Shown here: in pieces, positions 8,149-14,428 of the stretch
Numbering within the stretch: position 1 is the first letter of the stretch
How the letters are laid out: each line of letters starts with the position of its first letter
Assembly: GCA_023415055.1 (NCBI GenBank)
Contig: JAEZLZ010000013.1
Location: 1 to 16,179, forward strand
Length of the DNA stretch: 16,179 nucleotides
Direction of reading: 5' to 3'
Source of the DNA: Bacillota bacterium
GTDB taxonomy: Bacteria > Bacillota > Clostridia > Lachnospirales > Lachnospiraceae
Translations under genes and position numbers: made by a program
Notes under the pieces: model-generated
Seen by the model: the letters and a program-made list of their open reading frames with translations, nothing else
Told to the model about the DNA's origin: nothing
Database searches by the model: none

Positions 8149-9339
8149 ATGAAAATTAAAAAATTTTTTAGCACCTCGTCAAAAGCATCTTTAACCATCA
8201 TTATCCTTATCGCTATCATTGTAATTTTTGGTACCGGAACGGTATATGCCGCAAGTGCTATCGCACAAAATTCATCCATCGGAGCAGAAAATGCAAAGAA
8301 TTTCTCCTTTGCTGACGCAGGAATTGATCCTACCTCTGCAAAAGCAGTACAGGCAGAGTTTGAATATGAGCAGGGCCAGTTTGTGTATGAGGTAGAGTTT
8401 ATTGCAGATGGCACAGAGTACGAATACTGGATCAATGCCTCTGATGGTACTGTAGTAAAGAAAGATATTGAGATTGTGACACTGGATGGCAAGGATGAAG
8501 TTACTTCCGCACAGATTTCTTTGGAGAAAGCAAAAGAGATTGCTCTGAGCGATGCTAAGCTGACTGAGAATACTGTTACTTTTACTACAGCTAAGCTTGA
8601 TATGGAAGATAGCATTTCCGTATATGAGATTGAGTTTTATAAAGAAAATATTGAGTACGAGTATGAAATCAATGCTAGTAACGGTACTATCTACAGCAGG
8701 AGCAAAGAAATACAGAATGAGCAGAAGCCGATAGCATCGGCAGCTCAACAGCCCACACAATCGGAAGCTTCGAAAGGTGTAGCTAATAAGCAAAACAAAG
8801 CTAATAGTAAGAGCAATGCTACTGAGTCAGTGACAAACAAACAGCAAGCAGCAGCAAATCTGATTGACCTTGACACCGCGAAGGCAAAAGCCCTGGCAGA
8901 TGCCGACGTTACTGCATCAAGTGTTACTTTCACCGAAGCTAAGCTTGATACCGATGACGGTATCGAAGTGTATGATATTGAATTCTATACTTCAACGAAT
9001 GAATATGAATATGAAATCAACGCTACCTCCGGTAAAGTTCATGATAAAAGTGTTGAGTCACTTTCAAATAATACCGAAGAAAAGCAAAGCGAAACTGATA
9101 AAACCAAAAATAAAGAAAATTCTAGCACGTACATCGGAATAGACAAAGCCAAGACCATCGCTACCAGTCATGCAGGTCATAAAGTATCCGAGGTAACCTT
9201 CTCTAAAGCAAAGCTCGATTCCGATGACGGAAATGCTATTTATGAAATTGAGTTCTACAAAGACGATCTCGAATACGAGTATGAAGTGGATGCATCCTCC
9301 GGAAAGATCCTCGAACATGATACAGAGCAAGTCGACTGA
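8149..9339 (+). CDS. Membrane-anchored protein with four PepSY-like domains
   Basis: The 396-residue protein has a basic start, one hydrophobic segment (about 14-34) acting as signal anchor or signal peptide (TVYAASA follows), and an extracellular part made of four repeats: about 41-105, 121-188, 237-303 and 327-391. Each shows the PepSY pattern of a helix (xxKAKxIA), VTFxxAKLDxDD, then (Y)EIEFY, EYEYEINAxxGxI. The first lacks most of its leading helix. Polar linkers at about 189-236 and 304-326 separate the last three. PepSY domains are known as peptidase inhibitors or modulators. A GGAGA site precedes the ATG. The 83-base gap after the kinase has TATACT at 8111 with a poor -35 element, which would suit activation by the response regulator. 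It ends at its own terminator. The protein is strongly acidic, with multiple E/D-Y repeats. Confidence 0.85.
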   Translation: MKIKKFFSTSSKASLTIIILIAIIVIFGTGTVYAASAIAQNSSIGAENAKNFSFADAGIDPTSAKAVQAEFEYEQGQFVYEVEFIADGTEYEYWINASDGTVVKKDIEIVTLDGKDEVTSAQISLEKAKEIALSDAKLTENTVTFTTAKLDMEDSISVYEIEFYKENIEYEYEINASNGTIYSRSKEIQNEQKPIASAAQQPTQSEASKGVANKQNKANSKSNATESVTNKQQAAANLIDLDTAKAKALADADVTASSVTFTEAKLDTDDGIEVYDIEFYTSTNEYEYEINATSGKVHDKSVESLSNNTEEKQSETDKTKNKENSSTYIGIDKAKTIATSHAGHKVSEVTFSKAKLDSDDGNAIYEIEFYKDDLEYEYEVDASSGKILEHDTEQVD

Positions 9340-9386
9340 GTATCTTCCTTAGCTAGAAAATCAGGAGTCTGACACAAGAAAACCAA

Positions 9387-9438
9387 GGAGCTGTTTCAAA
9401 ACTAATTGATTAATTAGTGGAGAAACAGCTCCCTTTTT
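9387..9438 (+). terminator. Rho-independent terminator after the PepSY gene
   Basis: GGAGCTGTTTC (9387-9397) pairs with GAAACAGCTCC (9422-9432). An inner stem ACTAATT/AATTAGT (9401-9407, 9411-9417) extends the hairpin. CTTTTT follows. It also closes off the minus-strand region to the right. Confidence 0.9.
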
Positions 9439-9456
9439 ATACTTACATCTTTGCCA

Positions 9457-9516
9457 TTAAACTGTATTTAATAAAAATAGCTGTTCCTCATCTTCTGCTG
9501 TTGCTAATCTTATCAT
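9457..9516 (-). pseudogene. Remnant of a GNAT acetyltransferase gene: first 19 codons
   Basis: The minus-strand ATG at 9514-9516 opens MIRLATAEDEEQLFLLNTV and stops at TAA 9457-9459. This matches the classic GNAT N-terminus (MIRxATxEDxxQLxxLN). An intact GGAGGG site lies seven bases before the ATG. Nothing resembling the rest of the fold follows; instead the sequence runs straight into the PepSY terminator. The intact GNAT gene upstream on the same strand has a different N-terminus, so this is a separate, decapitated gene and not a duplication of it. Confidence 0.55.
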
Positions 9517-9596
9517 CGTTTACCCTCCAGCTTCAAATCTATATGTAAATTATTAAATTATTTTACCATAAAGTATCTAAATTAAAATTTGATTCA

Positions 9597-10070
9597 TTAT
9601 AAATAATTTACCATTATATATTCCTCTTCATTTTCATCAATTATTTCAAAGCCAACCTTTAAGTACATTTTAAGGGCATAATTTGCTTTCTGCACCGCTA
9701 ACGATGTTTTCTTATATCCAGCTCTTTTTAATAAAGACAACATTTTTTCCATCAATTCTGTACCTAATCCATATCCACGATACTCTTTATATAGGGATAT
9801 TGCAAATGATGGGGTTTCATCATCAATATGACCGTAATCATTCATAATTCGCACCCAAACCGCACCCACAACTTTTCCATCCACTTCGGCCGCTAAGCAA
9901 TAATCATCCTTTTGTTTTCCGAAGGCAGAAACATAAACCTGTAATTCCGGTTGATTTAAAATGCTTTTGGGTGGCGCTTCTGTCCCTTCCGGAATAAAAA
10001 TGGCCTCATATAAAAAATCATTAAGTAAACTATACTCATTTTCTCTAAGTTGTCTAATTATGTAGTTCAT
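9597..10070 (-). CDS. GNAT-family N-acetyltransferase
   Basis: The 157-residue single-domain cytoplasmic protein has the GNAT fold. The central strand-loop-helix that binds acetyl-CoA is clear: FAISLYKEYRGYGLGTELM, with R98-G-Y-G-L-G103 forming the pyrophosphate loop. The C-terminal motif NYALKMYLKVGFE (130-142) is the usual end of the fold. The N-terminal half (NDFLYEAIF, 17-25) and a proline-rich segment (PPKSI) probably shape the acceptor site. GGAGGTGTATA lies directly before the ATG. The substrate is unknown; similar small GNATs modify amino acids, small amines, antibiotics or proteins. It is monocistronic. Downstream is the stub of another GNAT gene, and upstream begins the region of element scars. 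Confidence 0.88.
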   Translation of the reverse strand: MNYIIRQLRENEYSLLNDFLYEAIFIPEGTEAPPKSILNQPELQVYVSAFGKQKDDYCLAAEVDGKVVGAVWVRIMNDYGHIDDETPSFAISLYKEYRGYGLGTELMEKMLSLLKRAGYKKTSLAVQKANYALKMYLKVGFEIIDENEEEYIMVNYL

Positions 10071-10245
10071 TATACACCTCCGATTTACTATTTATGATCG
10101 CACTTATTCCGTAAATATGTGTACTTTCACGATTCCTATCTCTGAATTTTATAGTTATATCATAATATCATATCTATACAAATATATAAACTTAATTTTT
10201 AATATCCTGGCTACAGACGTATATTCTTAAGGTATAGTGACATTA

Positions 10246-10351
10246 TTGAGAGGCGTCAACCAGATGGCTGCCAAATGAGTTTTTCAGAACTCTTCTTTCA
10301 AATCTGAACTCTTCCTTGCGACAACCTGATGTTAACCACAGTTCAAATTTG
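10246..10351. repeat. Cluster of degenerate attachment-core fragments
   Basis: Four pieces of the core described at 10413 and 14291 recur here. TTGAGAGGCGTCAACCAGAT (10246-10265) differs from the copy at 14285 at one base. GCGACAACCTGAT (10318-10330) differs at one base. In the opposite orientation are TTCAAATCTG (10297-10306) and CAGTTCAAATTTG (10339-10351), the latter inside the 12-bp palindrome TTCAAATTTGAA. This looks like scars of repeated integration or imprecise excision. No gene is present between 10071 and 10568. Confidence 0.45.
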
Positions 10352-10365
10352 AAATCTTTTTATAG

Positions 10366-10410
10366 AAAAAGAAGAGATGCAACACTCACGTGTTACGTCT
10401 CTTCTCTTTT
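10366..10410 (-). terminator. Terminator beside element end A
   Basis: AGAAGAGA (10370-10377) pairs with TCTCTTCT (10398-10405), with an upper stem AACAC/GTGTT and loop TCAC. A/T runs flank both sides, so it works in either direction. It can end the anti-sigma operon transcript, and it sits immediately beyond the tRNA-like core, as a tRNA gene's own terminator would. Confidence 0.7.
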
Positions 10411-10412
10411 AA

Positions 10413-10508
10413 GGCGACAACCAGATTTGAACTATTTGAACATTTCTAGTACCCGCACAGAAAGGAGGGTTTTCAATCTCTGATACTGGTCGCACCTAGT
10501 TTGCACCT
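10413..10508 (+). other. Element end A: attachment-core-like repeat, 19-bp box and paired direct repeats
   Basis: The core (10413-10433) begins GGCGACAACCAGATTTGAAC. Read on the minus strand it has the form of a tRNA 3' end: T-loop TTCAAAT, half stem CTGGT and acceptor TGTCGCC, close to tRNA-Cys as I remember it. After a gap comes CCGCACAGAAAGGAGGGTT (10453-10471), and then GCACCT twice with an 11-bp period (10492, 10503), like arm-type integrase sites. The same order and spacing recur at 14291. The integration reading is inferred; the repeats are directly visible. Confidence 0.6.
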
Positions 10509-10568
10509 GATATTAACATTCTGGAATTCTAACTAAAATCCTATTCTATCAACAAAAAAAGAAATGGG

Positions 10569-12224
10569 TTAGCTCATTGACATTTGCGTTCCATCAATAA
10601 CGATTTTATCTATTTGGTCTAAATCAATCACATAGGGAAACATGGCATGGAACGTACAAATGTTATTTTGAATATCCTCAACACCAGATAAGTAATTTAT
10701 TTTAGTACCATCTTTCATTATCAAACACATATTGCTCCCATTTTTCAACCAATTATCTTCGAAAAGTACTTTGTTCTCTGCGTTCATTGGTTTATCCGTC
10801 TGGTAGTCGATTTTCATCGACAAAGGAGATATATCAATCGTTTTAATTGAACCAGTAAAACCGGAAATTGTAGCTTTTTTATTAATGGTATAACTTCTGG
10901 ATGTATCTTCATATGTTAAATTAAAACTAAGTTTCCACTCACCTTTATTTATGATATCTTCAGCTCCATATCCTCCAATAGCCAGGTAATAATCCTTAAG
11001 CTGTTCTGCTGATGTTATTGTATGGAAAACAACAAAATGCGCAGATAACAGTTTACCATTTTCATCACCTTCCCACTTGTCGATATCCATAGTAGTGCCA
11101 ACACAAGCTCCTGTTTTGCGATTTACCATCGTTAAATGTTTTGTATTCAAATATTGGTAATCTATTTCACCATTCAAATTGATGTTAAATGTAAAGATAT
11201 TATCCTTAATACCCATATTTGTAATTTCTAGCTTTGGGTATTTCGTACAAAAGCTAGTTTTGGTAGAAGTTTCAGGTAAGGTGTACAAAGGTTCTAATAA
11301 TCCGGTTTCTATCAATTCTTCTCTACGTTTTAGAAACTCATCACCTACTAATTTCCCGCTTTTTCTTTCCAAAATATATTCCTCTAGAATTTTGTTTTCC
11401 TCATCGGAATTATTGCTATCGCTTCTGACACTATAAAACTGGTAGTCTTTATCATCGGGCTTATCGTATTTGGTAAAGATATCATAAAGGTTACCACTCA
11501 TTCCTATATCTTCTAAATCATTTGTGGTGTGAAGAAAATTATTTAATGTAATCGTTAACTGATGACCACTAATATCTTCAATATTATTGCTGTTAATAAT
11601 GTCATGAATTAAAAATGTTGCTTTCCCCTTTTTAGAACCATCATCAATTCTTGTGCAATTACTGTATTGGCCTAATACATCATCATCTATTTGTAGCTTT
11701 ACTGTCTGAAAATGAATGGAATTAAGATTATCTTCTTGCTTCTTTGTAAAAGCCTGACCATCTATGGTCTCAACATCGAATGCAACATATAGTGCACGGT
11801 CATCACCTACAATACCTCTTGCTGTTAATTTAAGACCGGCTTCTGTATCGGTAGATTCAATGATTGCACCCGCCTTATTTAGAAAAGCTGAATCTTTTGT
11901 AATTGGTCTTGTAATTGGGGTTGCTACGTCTTTGACTGTAGAAACATTATTTCCTCCATCCTGATGATAATCCTTGCTATTTGAGACAATTTCTTTAAAA
12001 TATCCCTTAAAGACATCTATAAGATTCCAAGAAGATGCTGCCACGCTTATACTTGATATCGATATAAGAACGATGCAAATTGCAGTAAGACGGATTTTAT
12101 ATCGTTTATGATGGACTACTTTGTCGTTTTCCGTATTATTCAATAACTGATTAACAAGCTTATCATTTAATTTGTTTGAAGGTTTAATACCACTGAATGC
12201 TTCCTTGTAATCATAATTATTCAT
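10569..12224 (-). CDS. DUF4179-type anti-sigma factor, membrane protein
   Basis: The 551-residue protein has a cytoplasmic N-terminus of about 44 residues, one membrane segment (about 45-63, LTAICIVLISISSISVAAS) and a large extracellular beta-rich region. This is the plan of DUF4179-containing anti-sigma factors, with DUF4179 following the membrane segment (roughly 45-170) and an Ig-like or DUF5643-like C-terminal part. The cytoplasmic end would hold the partner sigma factor at the membrane until an envelope signal arrives. It overlaps the sigma gene by 8 bases (ATGAATAA), with a GGAGG site inside the end of that gene, so the two are translationally coupled in the usual sigma/anti-sigma order. 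The signal is unknown. It reads leftwards towards the terminator at 10366-10410. Confidence 0.82.
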   Translation of the reverse strand: MNNYDYKEAFSGIKPSNKLNDKLVNQLLNNTENDKVVHHKRYKIRLTAICIVLISISSISVAASSWNLIDVFKGYFKEIVSNSKDYHQDGGNNVSTVKDVATPITRPITKDSAFLNKAGAIIESTDTEAGLKLTARGIVGDDRALYVAFDVETIDGQAFTKKQEDNLNSIHFQTVKLQIDDDVLGQYSNCTRIDDGSKKGKATFLIHDIINSNNIEDISGHQLTITLNNFLHTTNDLEDIGMSGNLYDIFTKYDKPDDKDYQFYSVRSDSNNSDEENKILEEYILERKSGKLVGDEFLKRREELIETGLLEPLYTLPETSTKTSFCTKYPKLEITNMGIKDNIFTFNINLNGEIDYQYLNTKHLTMVNRKTGACVGTTMDIDKWEGDENGKLLSAHFVVFHTITSAEQLKDYYLAIGGYGAEDIINKGEWKLSFNLTYEDTSRSYTINKKATISGFTGSIKTIDISPLSMKIDYQTDKPMNAENKVLFEDNWLKNGSNMCLIMKDGTKINYLSGVEDIQNNICTFHAMFPYVIDLDQIDKIVIDGTQMSMS

Positions 12225-12714
12225 AACTCAAATCCTCCTTAAGCTGTAATCTTAAAATATCTCTTCCTCGCTGAAGCTGCGTACGAATAGTGGTTTCTCT
12301 CCGATTTAAAAGTAATGCAATTTCCTTAGTAGAATAACCTTCATAATAATAAAGGTGAATCGCTTCACGGTATTTTACCGGAAGTTTCAACACAGCCTCC
12401 AATAAATCATTACTATCCTCCGTAAGTACTGTTTCTTCCTGATAATCTGCTAATGGAATAATACGTTTATGCCAACTCGACCGTAAAAAGCTTTTTGAAC
12501 GATTTATGGTTACTCGTATGAGCCAAGCTTTTTCGTGGGTCTTACTTTCAAAAAGTTCGGAATGTTGAAAGTATTTTGTAAAGACATCTTGATAGACATC
12601 TTCTGCATCAGCATGACTTTTGCAATAGGCGAAAGCAATTTTGTAAACTGTATCACCGTATGTGCAAATTGCTATACGAATATCATTTTCTTTTAAATAT
12701 GTCTCGGTTTTCAT
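12217..12714 (-). CDS. ECF-type sigma-70 family RNA polymerase sigma factor
   Basis: The 165-residue protein has only regions 2 and 4, as ECF sigma factors do. Region 2 (about 18-85) includes the core-binding/-10 helix DAEDVYQDVFTKYF (36-49) and the EKAWLIRVTINRSKSFLR stretch. Region 4 (about 108-158) begins LPVKYREAIHLYYYEGYS and has the helix-turn-helix STKEIALLLNRRETTIRTQL that reads the -35 element. AAGGAGG precedes the ATG at 12714. It lies directly upstream of its DUF4179 anti-sigma partner. Such pairs typically respond to envelope stress or antimicrobial peptides and activate their own operon. The pair lies inside the interval bounded by element ends A and B, so it may be cargo; alternatively it may be resident chromosomal DNA trapped between two elements. 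Confidence 0.93.
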   Translation of the reverse strand: MKTETYLKENDIRIAICTYGDTVYKIAFAYCKSHADAEDVYQDVFTKYFQHSELFESKTHEKAWLIRVTINRSKSFLRSSWHKRIIPLADYQEETVLTEDSNDLLEAVLKLPVKYREAIHLYYYEGYSTKEIALLLNRRETTIRTQLQRGRDILRLQLKEDLSYE

Positions 12715-12733
12715 CCTATTACCTCCTTCACTA

Positions 12734-12764
12734 GTAATACTCCTAAGAATAGAGAAATGTCACA
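12734..12764 (-). promoter_or_regulatory. Candidate ECF autoregulatory promoter
   Basis: On the minus strand TGTGACATTT (12755-12764) resembles -35 elements seen before ECF sigma operons of this type. AGTATTAC (12734-12741) follows at about the right distance, and the sigma ATG is some 20 bases further on. This is suggested by motif likeness and position only. Confidence 0.35.
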
Positions 12765-13108
12765 CTTGAATTTGATAAATTGACTTCTATTTTAAAAATT
12801 CAAAATCAAGGCATATATTTACATTCTAAACCAGTCTTAAAAAGATTTCACCCCTTAAAATATTGAGATATATTTATTTAATGAGAAATAAGGCATACAC
12901 AACTTTAGAATGTGTAGAAGATACTAGTTTATAAAATATGTACATAAACTTATAAATAATTTCCTATGATTTCTTCTGGTTTTGAATTTGCTTAAGAGTA
13001 TGAAAATTATAGTTGATATCACAATAAGAAAATACAATTGTCGGTCAGGTACTGGCGACACATAAAAAATCAATGATAAACTGAATACTACCCTTGAAAC
13101 AGGGAAGC
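12765..13108. other. Gene-free AT-rich gap
   Basis: I see no credible gene here. A hydrophobic minus-strand frame (12924-13115) starts with TTG inside the hairpin at 13109 and has no ribosome binding site. The gap between the sigma operon and the GC-rich hairpin may mark lost element cargo. Confidence 0.4.
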
Positions 13109-13152
13109 AAAACAACGAGGATCCATGCTGCGCATGGATCCTTCGTTGTTTT
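13109..13152. terminator. Strong GC-containing hairpin, bidirectional terminator
   Basis: The stem is 20 bp with one bulged T: AAAACAACGA plus GGATCCATGC (13109-13128), a 3-nt loop, and the complements at 13132-13141 and 13143-13152. A and T runs at the two ends allow termination both ways. No gene reads into it from the left in this window. Confidence 0.8.
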
Positions 13153-13180
13153 GATGTGCGGATGATGCAAAAGCGTCGCA

Positions 13181-13232
13181 GACCCCTCGGAGAGCGAGCA
13201 GGTCAGTCGATAGACTGCCCTAGTGAGTGTTA
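13181..13232 (+). other. Candidate origin of transfer (oriT) of MobV type
   Basis: A GC-rich patch precedes the MobV-like gene. GGTCAGTC (13201-13208) and GACTGCCC (13213-13220) form an inverted repeat around GATA. TAGTGAGTGTTA (13221-13232) follows directly; it resembles the pMV158-family nick site TAGTGTG/TTA, with the cut expected between 13229 and 13230. An inverted repeat just 5' of the nick, about 125 bases before the relaxase start, is the normal layout. A second small stem, CTCG/CGAG, lies at 13186-13198. Confidence 0.5.
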
Positions 13233-13289
13233 GCGCAGATATTGAGCTAAATAACAAAAAAATATATGATAGAAAAGTAAGAAAAAAAT

Positions 13290-13350
13290 CCTCCTTTTTA
13301 AAATCAACAATCATTTTATAGATGTAGTTAATTTTTAATTTAAAAGGAGG
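13290..13350 (+). promoter_or_regulatory. Hairpin that would hide the ribosome binding site of the relaxase gene
   Basis: CCTCCTTTT (13290-13298) is an exact complement of AAAAGGAGG (13342-13350), the ribosome binding site of the gene starting at 13358. AAAAT (13300-13304) with ATTTT (13331-13335) can add a second stem. Folding would block translation, which suggests controlled or low-level relaxase synthesis. Confidence 0.5.
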
Positions 13351-13357
13351 CATTGTT

Positions 13358-14164
13358 ATGATAAACATTTGCGTAATTCGCCACAAGGGATACATAAAAG
13401 CAAACATGAATATACCGTATCAGCACAATCACAGAAAACTAGAGAATAGTTCGAATAAGAACATTCAAAAGTCACTTTCTAAATTTAATACCTATCTGGT
13501 AAATAATCTGCAAGATGGAGAAACATTTATGAAGGCATTTTATCGTTTACGTGATAGCGGTTTGTTCAAAGGACAATTAAAGATACAAGGTGATGCTGAC
13601 AAGTAAACAAAATTTTTGGATGAGTTTCTGGTTTATCCACCTTATCAAGCAATAACGGAAATGAATCATGAAAAACAAGATATATTTTTTAAAAAATACC
13701 TCGACGCATTAAATGCGTATTTCCCTGATATTATTTTATCAGCCGTTATACATCGTGATGAAGTCTTTCACCCTATTGATGATGAATTGAAAGAGTTATA
13801 TCCGGAAGGAAAGATGACTCCTCATATGCATGTAACTATAATACCTATTGTACGTGATAGGAAAACGGATATCAAAAAAATCTCTATTTCAGAGCTTTGG
13901 AAGGGTAAGAACATTTCCAGACCTTTAGCAACCGTGACCTTTAACCGCAGGATTAAAAAGTGTTGTATGAAACTCAGCATAGTATACCGTTCTTCCCATA
14001 AAATTCGTTTTTCTACTGCTTCCATCCTTCATAAGAATGGTACTACTGACACAGAGTTACAGCAACAGCTCGGTCATACGACTCTTACCATGACAAATGG
14101 ATATTTGAAGAATATCACTCCACGTTCTGAGACATATAACAAAATAAACCACATTTTAGACTAG
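13358..14164 (+). pseudogene. MobV relaxase / tyrosine integrase chimera with internal stop
   Basis: One reading frame, interrupted once. The first part (MINICVIRHK...) has MobV/Pre motif I, HNHRKLENSSNKNI (residues 23-36). The frame hits TAA at 13604-13606 after DADK, then continues in the same frame (TKFLDEFLVYPPY). It carries MobV motif III: HRDEVF, then TPHMHVTIIP (about 13751-13852). A single C-to-T change (CAA to TAA) would explain the stop. Near 13907-13925 the protein switches family. After SELWKGKN it becomes a tyrosine-recombinase C-terminus: FNRRIKKCCMKL, HKIR (the HxxR box), QLGHTTLTMTNGYLKN (GH and the nucleophile Tyr). The first catalytic Arg and the N-terminal integrase domains are missing. 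AAAAGGAGG precedes the ATG. TTG at 13616 has no ribosome binding site, so restart is unlikely. Confidence 0.8.
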
Positions 14165-14237
14165 CATTTCAGATGAATGTTCTTCAAAAGCAGGAGATTT
14201 CATGAGTTAAATAGCTTGCACCAAATAATCCTAAAGA

Positions 14238-14277
14238 TAAAAAAATCTCTAAACCTTTTAGAACAAGGGTTTAGAGA
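14238..14277 (-). terminator. Terminator beside element end B
   Basis: On the minus strand a perfect 10-bp stem (TCTCTAAACC at 14246-14255 with GGTTTAGAGA at 14268-14277) is followed by seven T residues. It would stop transcripts from the minus-strand genes to the right. As at end A, it lies immediately beyond the tRNA-like core. Confidence 0.88.
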
Positions 14278-14284
14278 CCATTCT

Positions 14285-14387
14285 TTGAGAGGCGACAACC
14301 AGATTTGAACTGTTTTACACTATTGAAAACCGCATAGAAAGGAGGGTTCTGTAATATCCGATTTGATTTGCATACATTTTGCATACA
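14285..14387 (+). other. Element end B: attachment-core-like repeat, 19-bp box and paired direct repeats
   Basis: The core at 14291-14311 is identical over 21 bases to the one at 10413, here preceded by TTGAGA. CCGCATAGAAAGGAGGGTT (14330-14348) differs from the box at 10453 at one base. GCATACA then occurs twice with an 11-bp period (14370, 14381). Core-to-box distance is 39 bases against 40 at end A, and box-to-repeat distance is 22 against 21. Because the resemblance extends well beyond the core, both look like the same end of two related elements lying in tandem. The integrase tail of the preceding pseudogene stops about 125 bases before this site. Confidence 0.62.
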
Positions 14388-14428
14388 ATATATTCGCTTC
14401 TCTCTAATTATATGGTAGATAATATATT

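Noticed and set aside
8127..8793. Long minus-strand frames opposite the PepSY gene
   Set aside because: They mirror the repetitive acidic/tyrosine codon pattern of the real gene and lack ribosome binding sites.
10413..10433. A complete tRNA gene on the minus strand
   Set aside because: Only the T-loop, part of the T-stem and the acceptor 3' half are present at either core copy; no anticodon arm, D arm or 5' acceptor half lies upstream.
12924..13115. Hydrophobic 63-codon minus-strand frame, possible small membrane protein or toxin
   Set aside because: The start is a TTG inside the terminator hairpin, there is no ribosome binding site, and the composition is what AT-rich DNA gives by chance.
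13045..13407. 120-codon minus-strand frame across the hairpin and oriT region
   Set aside because: It reads through the strong hairpin and the candidate oriT and overlaps the relaxase start; no family likeness and no ribosome binding site.
13616..14164. Independent gene starting at TTG 13616
   Set aside because: It is in the same frame as the upstream relaxase part, lacks a ribosome binding site, and continues MobV motifs, so it is the downstream half of one interrupted gene.
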